The notes: generated by a model not told the origin, from the sequence alone. A DNA stretch of 64,000 nt from Phocaeicola barnesiae DSM 18169 = JCM 13652 (GCF_000374585.1 NZ_KB894645.1:124001-188000); one strand, 5' to 3'; positions 7,944 through 17,527 are shown, counted from the stretch's first letter. Program-made: numbers and translations.

Positions 7944-9793
7944 TGGATTACTTCAATTATTCCCGCCGTCAGGCGAATGAGGTATTTGTAGGCGCCACTC
8001 CTATGGGTGGCGCTTATCCTATCCGGATTCAAAGTATGACCAACACGGTGACCATGGACACCGAAGCCTGCATCGAACAGGCCAAACGTATTATTGATGC
8101 CGGAGGAGAATACGTACGGCTTACGACCCAAGGGGTACGCGAAGCCGAAAATCTGAAGAACATCAACATCGGACTGCGGTCACAAGGATATCAGACTCCA
8201 TTGGTAGCCGATGTACACTTCAACCCGAACGTAGCCGATGTAGCCGCCTTGTATGCCGAGAAGGTCCGTATCAATCCGGGGAATTATGTCGATGCCGCCC
8301 GTACGTTCAAGAAACTGGAATACACGGACGAAGAGTATGCGCAGGAAATTGAAAAGATTCGGAAACGTTTCATTCCGTTCCTGAATATCTGTAAGGAGAA
8401 TCATACCGCTATCCGCATCGGTGTAAACCACGGTTCCTTGTCCGACCGCATCATGTCACGTTACGGCGATACTCCGGAAGGCATCGTGGAATCCTGCATG
8501 GAATTCCTGCGCATCTGTGTGGCCGAGAACTTCCGGAACGTAGTCATCTCCATCAAAGCTTCCAATACGGTAGTCATGGTTAAGAGTGTTCGCCTGCTGG
8601 TAGAACAGATGGATAAGGAAGGCATGAGCTTCCCTCTGCACCTGGGCGTAACAGAAGCCGGCGATGGCGAAGACGGACGTATCAAGTCGGCCTTAGGTAT
8701 CGGAGCGTTATTGGCCGATGGATTGGGTGATACCATCCGGGTTTCCTTGAGCGAAGCTCCTGAAGCAGAAATCCCGGTTGCCCGCAAACTTGTGGACTAT
8801 ATTGTCCAGCGGGAAAACCATCCGTATATTCCCGGAGCTGAAGCGCCGGAATTCAACTATACCAACCCATCCCGCCGTGTGACACAGGCAGTCGGCAATA
8901 TCGGAGGCGATAACCTGCCGGTAGTTATCTCAGCCCGTCTGGACGGTAACCTGGAAGTCAGCGAACAGTTCAAGCCCGATTACATCTACTGTGGACAGAA
9001 ACTTCCGGAAAACCGACGGGAAGATATCGGCTACATCCTCGACGCCAACTGTTGGGACGGTACTCCGGGAACTTACCCGGCATTCAACTTCCAGCAGATG
9101 ATGGAACTACACCTTTGTTCCGCTCCGATGAAATTCCTGTTCATGACTTACATGGGTCTGAACGAGGAAGCACAGGCCTGCCTGAAACTGCATCCGGAAG
9201 TGGTGCTCATTGCTCAAAGCAATCACCCGAACCGTCTGGGTGAGTTCAGAGGTATCGCCCATCAGCTGATGACACAAGGTCTCCGGAATCCGCTTGTATT
9301 TTTCCAGTTCTATCAGGAAAAACAAGCTGAGGACCTTCAGATTAAATCGGCTGCCGACATGGGAGCCCTGATTTTCGACGGTTTCTGCGACGGTATCCTC
9401 TTGTTCAACCACGGTAATGCCATTCCCGAACAGAAAGTTGACGAAACAGCATTCGGTATCCTGCAGGCCGGACGTATCCGTACCTCGAAGACCGAATACA
9501 TCTCCTGTCCGGGCTGTGGACGTACACTGTACAACCTGGAATCTACCATCGCCCGCATCAAAGCTGCGACTGCTCACCTGAAAGGACTGAAAATCGGTAT
9601 CATGGGATGTATCGTGAATGGTCCCGGCGAAATGGCTGATGCTGACTACGGTTACGTAGGCGCCGGTCGAAGTAAAATCAGCCTGTACAAGAAAAAGGAA
9701 TGCATCGAAAAAAACATCCCGGAAGAACAGGCTGTAGAAAAACTGATTGAGCTGATTAAAGCCAACGGTGATTATCACGAACAAGAAGTATAA
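7943..9793 (+). CDS. ispG: (E)-4-hydroxy-3-methylbut-2-enyl-diphosphate synthase, long form
   Basis: 616 residues, much longer than the about 370 of E. coli IspG. The TIM-barrel half (residues 1-280; IRIQSMTNT, VRLTTQG, V-A-D-V-H-F-N-P) and the C-terminal iron-sulfur half (from about 505; SCPGCGRTLYN and IMGCIVNGPGEM supply the three cluster cysteines and the Glu ligand) are separated by a central insertion of about 200-220 residues, as in Chlamydia, plants and other Bacteroidota. It makes HMBPP in the MEP isoprenoid pathway. It is the last gene of the rpoN-to-ispG run and is followed by a terminator. Confidence 0.96.
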   Translation: MDYFNYSRRQANEVFVGATPMGGAYPIRIQSMTNTVTMDTEACIEQAKRIIDAGGEYVRLTTQGVREAENLKNINIGLRSQGYQTPLVADVHFNPNVADVAALYAEKVRINPGNYVDAARTFKKLEYTDEEYAQEIEKIRKRFIPFLNICKENHTAIRIGVNHGSLSDRIMSRYGDTPEGIVESCMEFLRICVAENFRNVVISIKASNTVVMVKSVRLLVEQMDKEGMSFPLHLGVTEAGDGEDGRIKSALGIGALLADGLGDTIRVSLSEAPEAEIPVARKLVDYIVQRENHPYIPGAEAPEFNYTNPSRRVTQAVGNIGGDNLPVVISARLDGNLEVSEQFKPDYIYCGQKLPENRREDIGYILDANCWDGTPGTYPAFNFQQMMELHLCSAPMKFLFMTYMGLNEEAQACLKLHPEVVLIAQSNHPNRLGEFRGIAHQLMTQGLRNPLVFFQFYQEKQAEDLQIKSAADMGALIFDGFCDGILLFNHGNAIPEQKVDETAFGILQAGRIRTSKTEYISCPGCGRTLYNLESTIARIKAATAHLKGLKIGIMGCIVNGPGEMADADYGYVGAGRSKISLYKKKECIEKNIPEEQAVEKLIELIKANGDYHEQEV

Positions 9794-9810
9794 TACTACA
9801 CCATCCGACA

Positions 9811-9847
9811 AATAAAGGAGACCCTAAGGGCCTCCTTTATTTATTTT
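9811..9847. terminator. Bidirectional terminator between ispG and the S41 peptidase gene
   Basis: AATAAAGGAG at 9811-9820 pairs with CTCCTTTATT near 9832-9841, followed by a T-rich tract; the A-rich left side supplies U residues for the minus strand. Confidence 0.85.
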
Positions 9848-9863
9848 TTATTGTATGTATCTC

Positions 9864-11600
9864 TCAACGCTTCGTTTCCGACGAAACTGCTGCGGCGGCT
9901 ACCTCATCGGTAGTCTTTGCCTCAGGAGCAGAAAGAATCTGATGGTAACGAACCGAATCCTTCAGGATTTCGATAGCCTTCTCCAAATCTTCATCCTCTT
10001 TCAACCGTTCCATCGCTCTACCCCGCTGATAGAAATAACGGGTTGCGATTTCTTCTGCCAGATACGATTTAATCTGCTTGGAAAAATAATCCAAATCCCT
10101 ATCCAGGTTATGACTCAACTTCTTTTCCAGAGCCTTGAACTCTTCGGACGCTCCCTCCATATAACCTTCGAATTCGGCAATTTCTTTCAGAGTCTTCAGC
10201 ATCTTCTCACTCTGACGGTCGTATGTGAAATTCCGCGATTTCACCAGCTTCTTGAAAGCTTCGTAATCGGCGTCCGTAATCTTCAATTCTTCAATAGAGG
10301 ACAATGTAGGGTGCTCCAGACAGTACTGTGTAGCATAATCGAAAATCAAGTCATCGTTCATCAGGTAGAAGACGATATTCGGAATCTTGTCTCCTTTCAC
10401 TTCAATGTCCGGACGGATTCCTCCACCATCACGTACCTCACGCCCTGCTGCCGTATGGAAAACAGTCGTCAGGCTGTCTGGGATACGGGCCACTGAACCG
10501 TCGGCATTCTTCTTGGCATAATCGATGGCCTGGATACAACGACCACTCGGAATGTAATACTTCGAAGTGGTGACTTTCAACGTCGCGTTATAAGGCAACG
10601 GACGGATGGTCTGTACCAACCCTTTTCCGAAGGTGCGCGAACCGATGATGACTGCCCTGTCCAAGTCCTGCAAGGAACCGCTGACAATCTCTGAAGCCGA
10701 GGCCGAAGAGCCGTTTACCAGTACGACCAACGGAATCCGTTCGTCCAACGGTTCGTTCTGTGTCTTATAGGAGTTTTGGGCTTGTTTCAATTTACCTTTG
10801 GTTACCAGAATCTCCTGATTCTTCGGAACAAAATAGTTTACGATATCAATGGCTTCGGTCAACGAACCACCTCCGTTATCCCGTAAATCCACAATCAGCG
10901 ATTTAGCCCCCTGCTGTTTCAGGCTGATAAGCGCTTTCTTGAAATCTTTGGCACAATTCTCCGTAAAACCGGTCAATGTAAGATAACCGATACTGTCACG
11001 TACCATACCGAAATAAGGAATCGGATTCGTACGGATGCTCTTACGGGTCACCTTAAACTCCATAACCGTACTGTCATTCTTCAGCGGACGGAGTACCTTC
11101 AACACAAACGAAGTTCCCGGTTCCCCACGCAAGGCTTCACTTACTTTCGAAGAAAAATCCTGAGGTTTCATATCACCGCGTACCATCTCCTTCCCTCCTA
11201 CAGACAGAATGATGTCGCCGGCCTTTACACCGGCTTCGGCTGCCGGCATCCCTTCAGTCGGTTCAATAATGGCTACACGGTCCTTTGCCTCGTAATAACG
11301 GATAGCCGCACCGATACCTCCATATTTACCCGTCGTCATTTCCTTCAGAGTGCTTTCTTCCTCCTCCGGGTAATACTCCGTATACGGATCGGTAGACGAC
11401 AGCATACCGTCTACACTCGACTGAATCACCTTTTCTACATCGAGGGAATCTACATAAAACATATCCAATTCCTTGAAAATAGAATTTAATAAATCCAGGT
11501 TCTTGGATATCTGGAAATTACGGTCATCGTCCGTGAAACCGGACAATCCCAGCCCCATCAACAGGACGAATGTCCCCACCAATGATTTCTTTACATTCAT
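9864..11600 (-). CDS. S41 family C-terminal processing peptidase (tail-specific protease)
   Basis: 578 residues. A signal-anchor segment (residues 5-22) is followed by an N-terminal helical part, a PDZ domain (about 90-175; V-K-A-G-D-I-I-L-S-V-G-G) and the S41 core. Catalytic elements are visible: D-L-R-D-N-G-G-G (about 238), the nucleophile motif NGSSASASEI (about 296-305) and the Lys in G-K-G-L-V-Q-T (about 326). A charged helical tail follows. CTPs cleave periplasmic proteins near their C-termini. It is probably anchored in the inner membrane and faces the periplasm. The gene stands alone. Confidence 0.94.
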   Translation of the reverse strand: MNVKKSLVGTFVLLMGLGLSGFTDDDRNFQISKNLDLLNSIFKELDMFYVDSLDVEKVIQSSVDGMLSSTDPYTEYYPEEEESTLKEMTTGKYGGIGAAIRYYEAKDRVAIIEPTEGMPAAEAGVKAGDIILSVGGKEMVRGDMKPQDFSSKVSEALRGEPGTSFVLKVLRPLKNDSTVMEFKVTRKSIRTNPIPYFGMVRDSIGYLTLTGFTENCAKDFKKALISLKQQGAKSLIVDLRDNGGGSLTEAIDIVNYFVPKNQEILVTKGKLKQAQNSYKTQNEPLDERIPLVVLVNGSSASASEIVSGSLQDLDRAVIIGSRTFGKGLVQTIRPLPYNATLKVTTSKYYIPSGRCIQAIDYAKKNADGSVARIPDSLTTVFHTAAGREVRDGGGIRPDIEVKGDKIPNIVFYLMNDDLIFDYATQYCLEHPTLSSIEELKITDADYEAFKKLVKSRNFTYDRQSEKMLKTLKEIAEFEGYMEGASEEFKALEKKLSHNLDRDLDYFSKQIKSYLAEEIATRYFYQRGRAMERLKEDEDLEKAIEILKDSVRYHQILSAPEAKTTDEVAAAAVSSETKR

Positions 11601-11663
11601 ATACGTTCTCGTCTTTCTGTTTCCTTTTATATTATGAAGTTACAAAGAAACATATTATTCCGG

Positions 11664-12650
11664 TTATGCATGCAGAATTGCGTCAATATTTAACTTAATT
11701 TCGTCCCACCTTTGAGGAGAAAGTGTTGTTCCAACCACCTGAATGACATGACCGGCCAAAATTGAACTGATTTGAGCACATTTTTCCAATGAATAGCCGC
11801 ACATCAGTCCATACATGAATCCGGCAGCATAATAGTCGCCAGCACCAGTTGTATCTACTACTTTCTTGACTGCCAACGGTTCTACCTGAATGCGTTCAGT
11901 ACCTTTCTTTATAAGCGACCCTTTCTTACCGGTTTTAACTACCGCAATGCTGCATTTCGAAGCTATCTCATCCAAAGCCTCATGTGTTTCCTTTCCGGTA
12001 TAGGCAAAAGCTTCGCTTTCGTTAGCAAAAACGATATCCACGTAACGGGTTATTAACAGGTCAAAGAAATCGCGTTCTGCTTCTACGATATTGTAGCTGG
12101 CCATATCCAGACAAATCTGTAACCCCATTTCCTTGGCCAACTGCATAGCTCGTATCACCAGTTCATGGTCCTGCAACAAATAACCCTCTATATACAAATA
12201 CGTATATCCTTTGAAATGCTCCCGGCTCAAGTCTGTCGATTTCAAGGTTCCGGATGCTCCCAGGTATGTAGCAAAAGTTCTCTCGCCATCGGGAGAAATC
12301 AGAATTGAAGAAAAACCGGACGGTAAATCAGAAGTCAGCAGATGCGTGTCTACTCCGTTCTTCTGTAATGCCTGCTGATAAAAAATACCGGTTTCATCCT
12401 TCCCGATTTTCCCTAAATATCCCACCTCTCCACCAAGGTTAGCCAACGCACAAGCTGTATTGGCCGCCGAACCTCCAGCTGAACGGTGCTTCTGCATCAA
12501 AGCAAATCTCTCACGGACAGTTTCCAGCTTTTCATCATCTATCAACTGCATGCTTCCCTTCGGGAATTCCAGTTCATCCAATAGCACATCATCATCCATC
12601 AGGGCCAAAATATCCGTCAATGCATTGCCCATTCCAATTATTTTATCCAT
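11664..12650 (-). CDS. PfkB-family carbohydrate/adenosine kinase
   Basis: 328 residues from ATG 12650 (MDKIIGMGNALTD); a 13-residue upstream extension is open, but the promoter box at 12669-12676 lies inside it, so the internal start is preferred. It has the N-terminal G-G-S-A-A-N-T-A PfkB signature 1 (about residue 62), a P-D-G-E-R-T-F lid segment and the C-terminal DTTGAGDYYAAGF signature with catalytic Asp (about 280). The layout fits adenosine/inosine or sugar kinases of Bacteroidota; the substrate cannot be fixed. It is transcribed away from the tRNA-Asn gene. Confidence 0.9.
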   Translation of the reverse strand: MDKIIGMGNALTDILALMDDDVLLDELEFPKGSMQLIDDEKLETVRERFALMQKHRSAGGSAANTACALANLGGEVGYLGKIGKDETGIFYQQALQKNGVDTHLLTSDLPSGFSSILISPDGERTFATYLGASGTLKSTDLSREHFKGYTYLYIEGYLLQDHELVIRAMQLAKEMGLQICLDMASYNIVEAERDFFDLLITRYVDIVFANESEAFAYTGKETHEALDEIASKCSIAVVKTGKKGSLIKKGTERIQVEPLAVKKVVDTTGAGDYYAAGFMYGLMCGYSLEKCAQISSILAGHVIQVVGTTLSPQRWDEIKLNIDAILHA

Positions 12651-12668
12651 TCTATCACATTTTTTTTG

Positions 12669-12676
12669 CAAAGATA
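12669..12676 (-). promoter_or_regulatory. -7 box for the PfkB kinase gene
   Basis: TATCTTTG on the minus strand lies 18 bases before the chosen start. It fits TAnnTTTG and supports the shorter start. Confidence 0.65.
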
Positions 12677-12699
12677 TTGCATATTTCAAAATATCCTAC

Positions 12700-12707
12700 T
12701 ACCTTTG
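12700..12707 (+). promoter_or_regulatory. -7 box for tRNA-Asn
   Basis: TACCTTTG lies 22 bases before the tRNA; a TTG at 12677-12679 sits near the -33 position. It is divergent from the PfkB promoter. Confidence 0.65.
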
Positions 12708-12729
12708 CATCGCAATTGAAAAAAAACCT

Positions 12730-12803
12730 TCTTCAGTAGCTCAGTCGGTTAGAGCATCTGACTGTTAATCAGAGGGTCGTTGGTTCAAGTCCAACCTGAA
12801 GAG
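12730..12803 (+). tRNA. tRNA-Asn (GTT)
   Basis: A 74-nt cloverleaf: acceptor TCTTCAG (12730-12736) with CTGAAGA (12796-12802), discriminator G, anticodon loop CTGTTAA (anticodon GTT) on a TCTGA/TCAGA stem, and T arm GTTGG-TTCAAGT-CCAAC. The 3' CCA is not encoded in full. Confidence 0.97.
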
Positions 12804-12808
12804 CAGGA

Positions 12809-12835
12809 AAGTTCGTTGGAAAACGAACTTTTTTT
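12809..12835 (+). terminator. Terminator of the tRNA-Asn transcript
   Basis: AAGTTCGTT (12809-12817) and AACGAACTT (12822-12830) form a stem directly followed by TTTTT. Confidence 0.85.
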
Positions 12836-12890
12836 GTATCTGTTCCTTTATAAGGAAGATAATACCCAAATACTTCTTCGTCCACCGCCT

Positions 12891-13316
12891 ATGAAATACG
12901 GAGTTTCCAGAAAAACATTATTGATTACCGCCGGAATCGTATGGCTGATTGCCGGAGCGAACATCTTACGTATCGGGATTACCTGCTGGGTAAATTATAA
13001 AGCCTATTGGTTGTTCAAGGTCTGCGAGGCCAGCCTCATCTTTCTTTTGTTTTTCGGATTCATCTTTCACAGACTCTACCGGAAACATACCGGCCGGATT
13101 TCTCAAAAAGAGGACAAGAACTGTCCGTTTGCCTTTTTTGACACCAAAGGATGGATTATCATGGCATTCATGATAACCTTTGGAGTATCTGCACGCCGGT
13201 TCCAGCTTCTGCCGGAATCCTTCATCGCGGTTTTTTACACCGGACTTTCCCTTGCCCTGATGGGTACAGGAATCCGTTTTCTGATCTATTGGTGGAAGAG
13301 CCGGAAACTCTTATAG
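12891..13316 (+). CDS. Small integral membrane protein of unknown function
   Basis: 141 residues from ATG 12891 (MKYGVSRKTLLITAG); the longer frame would begin inside the tRNA and is rejected. Four hydrophobic segments are visible (about 8-28, 38-60, 88-105 and 110-132) with a short basic loop in the middle and a basic C-terminus. No catalytic motif is recognised. The gene lies after the tRNA terminator and its end overlaps the convergent GH109-like gene by six bases. A promoter is not obvious. I do not recognise the family with confidence. Confidence 0.75.
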   Translation: MKYGVSRKTLLITAGIVWLIAGANILRIGITCWVNYKAYWLFKVCEASLIFLLFFGFIFHRLYRKHTGRISQKEDKNCPFAFFDTKGWIIMAFMITFGVSARRFQLLPESFIAVFYTGLSLALMGTGIRFLIYWWKSRKLL

Positions 13317-14468
13317 ATTTTCCAGAGCAGTCAATAACAAGGTACGCTTTTCCGCAATAGACTGCTTGGAATATAGAGTGATGGAAGTCCATAGCATCAA
13401 ATCCTCCAATCCTACCGGATACGCCTCCCCTCCCGAACGGTCGAGCGCCACCCGCTGGAGCATGACGTAATCCATGCCTTGGTGATGGGCATCCCAACGC
13501 AACGCCTCTTCGCCCCAGCGCTTCCAACAGGGATCCTCATATTCGGATATATAAATTTCATCATCTTCCCATTGCTCATACGGAGAATGCCCTTCGATGT
13601 AAATACGCCGATGTTCTCCCTGCCAGATTCCCTTGGTTCCTTGAAGTTCGAAATCCAGACTTCGCGGACGAGGCAATGTCGTATCATGAGTCAAGGTTAT
13701 CAGAATTCCTTTCCGGGTTTTCATCTGAGTAATAACAATATCCCCCATAGTCACATCGTATGTTCCTTCTCCTCCCCGTTGCCGGACAAAGGCATTCAGT
13801 CCACAGGCCCGTGACGCAAAAGCAGTCAGTTCAACTACCGGGTCTGTTCGCGGAATACCGGCTGCCAGACAAAGCGGTGCCAGCCCATGCGTAGGATATA
13901 AGTCAGCATTTTCTGTCAGATAGAACCGACTACGCCAGATGCCTTCCGGCTTGGCAGGATTACCGATACCTCCCGAAGCATCTACCAGCATATCGCGCAA
14001 ATCGTGCCTGTAACCGCCACGCATGGCAACCAGCTCCCCCAACACACCGGCACGGACCAGGCGGACCATTGCCATGTTCTCACGCAAGAAAAGCGTATTC
14101 TCCAACGGATAAACAGACAAATTACGTTTCCGGGATTCTTCCAGCAACGGACAATATTCATCTTGAACCAAACCACCACGGATCTCCAACGCAATGTGAC
14201 ACCCCTGCCGCAACGCATACAGTCCCTGCTCCACATGAAAACGCCACGGTGAAGCAATAAAGACCAGTTCCGGCCGGCATTCATCAATCATCCGCCGATA
14301 GTCAGAAGCGCCCTGTGCGTACAACGGACACGGCAATTCCTCCGGTGCGGCCGGTTCAGGATCTGCCACAGCCAGAATTTCATATACAGGAATGGCCTGT
14401 AACAACCGGAGCAGATACTTACCCCGGTATCCGGCTCCTATCACGACAGTTCTGATACGCTGTTCCAT
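13311..14468 (-). CDS. Gfo/Idh/MocA-fold protein resembling GH109 NAD-dependent glycosidases
   Basis: 385 residues with an N-terminal Rossmann fold (VVIGAGYRGKYLL, residues 8-20). The E-K-P of ordinary Gfo/Idh/MocA dehydrogenases is E-I-R here (residues 95-97), so the usual catalytic Lys is absent. Several segments recall GH109 alpha-N-acetylgalactosaminidases: D-L-Y-P-T-H-G (189-195), G-D-I-V-I-T-Q-M-K-T, H-D-T-T-L-P-R-P, L-Q-G-T-K-G, and near the C-terminus H-x-Q-G-M-D-Y-V-M. GH109 enzymes cleave alpha-GalNAc through an NAD redox cycle. The protein is shorter than typical GH109 and has no export signal, so substrate and location are open. Confidence 0.75.
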   Translation of the reverse strand: MEQRIRTVVIGAGYRGKYLLRLLQAIPVYEILAVADPEPAAPEELPCPLYAQGASDYRRMIDECRPELVFIASPWRFHVEQGLYALRQGCHIALEIRGGLVQDEYCPLLEESRKRNLSVYPLENTLFLRENMAMVRLVRAGVLGELVAMRGGYRHDLRDMLVDASGGIGNPAKPEGIWRSRFYLTENADLYPTHGLAPLCLAAGIPRTDPVVELTAFASRACGLNAFVRQRGGEGTYDVTMGDIVITQMKTRKGILITLTHDTTLPRPRSLDFELQGTKGIWQGEHRRIYIEGHSPYEQWEDDEIYISEYEDPCWKRWGEEALRWDAHHQGMDYVMLQRVALDRSGGEAYPVGLEDLMLWTSITLYSKQSIAEKRTLLLTALENL

Positions 14469-14519
14469 AGAAACAATTATGCTGATTCGGTTACAAAGCT
14501 ATAAAAAAGAATGTAGTTT

Positions 14520-15437
14520 CTACGCATGACGCGGACGAATCTTACGTACAAACGACGACAGCGTGCGCCGGATAGTTCCTGTCAGAATAATCATGGAAAC
14601 AGCAATCAGAATCAATACAATACCTACTCCTTCCTGAGCGGTAAACCGTTCGCCGAACACAAAGGCACCGATACATACGGCCGTTACCGGTTCCATAGCC
14701 CCCAGAATGGAAGTCAATGTGCCTCCGATATGCCGTACAGCCAACAACAGAGTAATGTTCGAAATGACAGTAGGCAATACAGCCAGCAATATGAGGTTTC
14801 CCCACGCCCAAGTATCAGGAACGGGTTGCAAACCTCCTCCTATCCATAGTTTACCGCCAAACATCAACGTGGTGAAGATAAATACATAGAAAGCCAGCTT
14901 ACGACTGTCCATCCCTTTCAGACGAGACTTGTTCACCACCACAATGTAACTGGCATATCCAATGGCCGACAATAGTACAATACCGACTCCCAATACATCC
15001 AGTGTCAAGTCAGATCCTTCCATCGACAATCGGCTTACTCCGCAGACAGCCAATGCAATAGCCAACCAGGTCACCCAAGAAGCCTTTTCCCGGAACAAGG
15101 CCAACATCAGCAGCGTGACAAAAACCGGATAAGTAAAATGAATGGTAGTAGCAACTCCGGCTCCCATGAAATCATACCCCCAAAACAGGAACATGGCAGA
15201 AGCCGTATAAAAGAAAGCCAGCAGAATAAACAGAGGAACATCCTTCCACGACACCCGGAATGACTCTTTCTTGACCACCATCATGATTCCCAATGCAACG
15301 GTAGCCAACACAAACCGATAGAACAGAATAGAGTCAAACTTCATCCCCTGCTGCATCAGCGGCAGGGTAAACAACGGAATCAAGCCGAACGTAACGGACG
15401 TGATGATTCCATAAAAGAAACCTTTCAGACGATTCAT
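14520..15437 (-). CDS. EamA/DMT-family transporter
   Basis: 305 residues from ATG 15437 (MNRLKGFFYGIITSVTFGL); the upstream extension is open but hydrophilic and covers the promoter box. Ten hydrophobic segments in two five-helix repeats, with the conserved G-x-x-x-P-x-F-x-L start and a late A-x-x-E-P-V-T-A-V motif (I-L-G-A-M-E-P-V-T-A-V), identify the drug/metabolite exporter superfamily. It probably exports an amino acid or other small metabolite across the inner membrane. It lies downstream of and divergent from the GH9 gene and is followed 51 bases later by the GH109-like gene in the same direction. Confidence 0.9.
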   Translation of the reverse strand: MNRLKGFFYGIITSVTFGLIPLFTLPLMQQGMKFDSILFYRFVLATVALGIMMVVKKESFRVSWKDVPLFILLAFFYTASAMFLFWGYDFMGAGVATTIHFTYPVFVTLLMLALFREKASWVTWLAIALAVCGVSRLSMEGSDLTLDVLGVGIVLLSAIGYASYIVVVNKSRLKGMDSRKLAFYVFIFTTLMFGGKLWIGGGLQPVPDTWAWGNLILLAVLPTVISNITLLLAVRHIGGTLTSILGAMEPVTAVCIGAFVFGERFTAQEGVGIVLILIAVSMIILTGTIRRTLSSFVRKIRPRHA

Positions 15438-15508
15438 AGCACTTATCTTGTTTTCATTACAATATCGGTCCTTGCATAACTCAGCCGACCATACCCGATT
15501 GGGCGCTG

Positions 15509-15516
15509 CAAAGGTA
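15509..15516 (-). promoter_or_regulatory. -7 box for the EamA transporter gene
   Basis: TACCTTTG on the minus strand, 71 bases before the start at 15437. Confidence 0.55.
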
Positions 15517-15703
15517 TGAAATTCGATGTAAAATACAGTAACATCCGGTTTCGGGAACACATAAATACATATTCTGAACAACTTAAAAACAAATCATACC
15601 CCTTAAAACCATCCAGAATCTGTACATTTACTGACACGAAAGGAAGTGTATCATCGCCTTCCATTCCATACGGACCGATTAGTTATCACTTAAATATAAA
15701 TAT

Positions 15704-17470
15704 ATGAGACCAAAATCTTCTACATTCTTCAAACAATGGGCCGGACTATTCTTGTTGGCAGTTCCCCTTGCTGCCACGGCCGCCAATGATACCATCCGCG
15801 TCAATCAACTGGGATATTACCCGCACCAGGAAAAGATAGCAGTGACAGACTGTAGAGACATAAAAACATTTACAGTCACCAATACCTCCACCGGACAAAC
15901 CGTATTTTCCGGAAAGCCTTTGTACTCAGCATCTTCCGAATGGTCGGACAAGGTACGTACCATCCTCGATTTCAGTCCGTTGAAAGTCCCCGGAAACTAC
16001 CAGCTTACTATCGACGGGAAATATACCGTTCCGTTCAGCATCAGCAATCAAGCATTGCTTCCACTCAGCCGGGCAGCCCTGAAAGCCTTCTATTATCAGC
16101 GCTGCAGCCTGCCTATAGAAGAAACCTATGCCGGGAAATGGACCAGACCTGCCGGACATCCGGACACCCAGGTCATCATCCATGCCAGTGCTGCCTCTTC
16201 CGAACGTCCTGCAGGCACCGTTATATCCTCTCCCAAAGGATGGTATGATGCCGGCGACTATAACAAATACATTGTCAATTCCGCCTTTACCATCGGACTG
16301 ATGCTTTCTGCCTATCAAGCATTCCCTGAATACTTTACGAAGCTGGAGACCAACATTCCTGAAAGCGGAAACGGCATTCCCGATTTATTGGACGAAACCT
16401 ATTACAACCTGGTCTGGATGCTCAGCATGCAAGATCCGGCAGACGGTGGTGTATACCATAAACTGACAACTCCCTCTTTCGAAGGATTCATCCGTCCGGA
16501 AGACTGTAAACAGCCACGCTATGTTGTCCAGAAATCAGTCACAGCCACTCTCGACTTTGCAGCTGTCATGGCACAGGCCTCCCGACTGTTCACTCCTTAC
16601 GACAGTCATTTCAAAGGTTTCAGCGAAAAAGCCATTCAGGCAGCGGAAAAAGCTTACGCTTGGGCAGCAGAACATCCGGAAAGCTATTATGACCAACGAC
16701 GGCTGAACAGCCAGTTCCAACCGGCCATCTCGACCGGCGAATACGGAGACCGGAATGCTCAGAATGAGTTTTTCTGGGCTGCCACCGAACTATATCTGAG
16801 TACCGGAAAATCGATGTACCTACAGGATGCAGCCAAATATGCCCCGCATCAATATACGCTGCCCGTCTGGGGAAATCTATCTGCGCTTGGAGTATTTTCC
16901 TGGATGCAGGCATCTGCCCAAAAGCAGGAAGCCGGACAGAAATTCTTACCCGGACTGAAACAGAGTCTGATTCATCTGGCAGATTCCCTCATCCAAGGAG
17001 CGGACGTTACTCCCTTCCATGCACCTTATGGTCACCATACCCAAGATTTCTTCTGGGGCTCCCTCTCCGACCAATGTGCCAGCCAAGGCATTTCTTTGAT
17101 TCATGCTTATCTGCTGAGCAAAAAAGAAACCTACCTGAACAATGCTTACCGGAACATGGACTACCTGCTAGGTCGGAATGCTACGGGTTACTGTTACGTG
17201 ACAGGAATCGGTTTCAAGAGTCCGAAACACCCACATCACCGACTGTCGGTTTCCGACGGAATCAATGAGCCTATTCCCGGTTTTCTGGTGGGAGGCCCCA
17301 ATCCACAACCACAGATGGGACTTCCGGCTTTCACCTGTGCACCCGACGAAGCCTACCTGGACCAGGAACTGTCTTATACGACCAACGAAATCGCAATCAA
17401 CTGGAATGCTTCGCTTCTGACTTTTTCTGCAATGCTGGACGCATTGGCTTCTTCGGAAAACGGCCAGTAA
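15704..17470 (+). CDS. Glycoside hydrolase family 9 (endoglucanase-type) with N-terminal Ig-like domain
   Basis: 588 residues. A signal peptide (residues 1-26, ending A-A-T-A-A) is followed by a CelD-N Ig-like domain (about 28-110; I-R-V-N-Q-L-G-Y-Y-P) and the (alpha/alpha)6 GH9 domain. Catalytic landmarks are GWYDAGDYNKYIV with the Asp pair (about 180), the late His motif G-F-K-S-P-K-H-P-H-H-R (about 505) and the acid Glu in T-T-N-E-I-A-I-N-W-N (about 565). GH9 enzymes hydrolyse beta-1,4-glucans with inversion. It is a solitary gene with no SusC/SusD pair near it, unlike a polysaccharide utilisation locus. The exact substrate is not predictable. Confidence 0.93.
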   Translation: MRPKSSTFFKQWAGLFLLAVPLAATAANDTIRVNQLGYYPHQEKIAVTDCRDIKTFTVTNTSTGQTVFSGKPLYSASSEWSDKVRTILDFSPLKVPGNYQLTIDGKYTVPFSISNQALLPLSRAALKAFYYQRCSLPIEETYAGKWTRPAGHPDTQVIIHASAASSERPAGTVISSPKGWYDAGDYNKYIVNSAFTIGLMLSAYQAFPEYFTKLETNIPESGNGIPDLLDETYYNLVWMLSMQDPADGGVYHKLTTPSFEGFIRPEDCKQPRYVVQKSVTATLDFAAVMAQASRLFTPYDSHFKGFSEKAIQAAEKAYAWAAEHPESYYDQRRLNSQFQPAISTGEYGDRNAQNEFFWAATELYLSTGKSMYLQDAAKYAPHQYTLPVWGNLSALGVFSWMQASAQKQEAGQKFLPGLKQSLIHLADSLIQGADVTPFHAPYGHHTQDFFWGSLSDQCASQGISLIHAYLLSKKETYLNNAYRNMDYLLGRNATGYCYVTGIGFKSPKHPHHRLSVSDGINEPIPGFLVGGPNPQPQMGLPAFTCAPDEAYLDQELSYTTNEIAINWNASLLTFSAMLDALASSENGQ

Positions 17471-17527
17471 AAAGAAACATTCGGCCCAATCAGCGAAAAA
17501 ACACTTTCCCGTCTCATTTGAATTCAC

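Noticed and set aside
12730-12803. tRNA-Asn considered as an integration site
   Set aside because: No partial tRNA copy, integrase or foreign-looking block follows; the next genes are ordinary.
15704-17470. GH9 gene considered as part of a polysaccharide utilisation locus
   Set aside because: No SusC/SusD, sensor or other glycoside hydrolase gene is adjacent.
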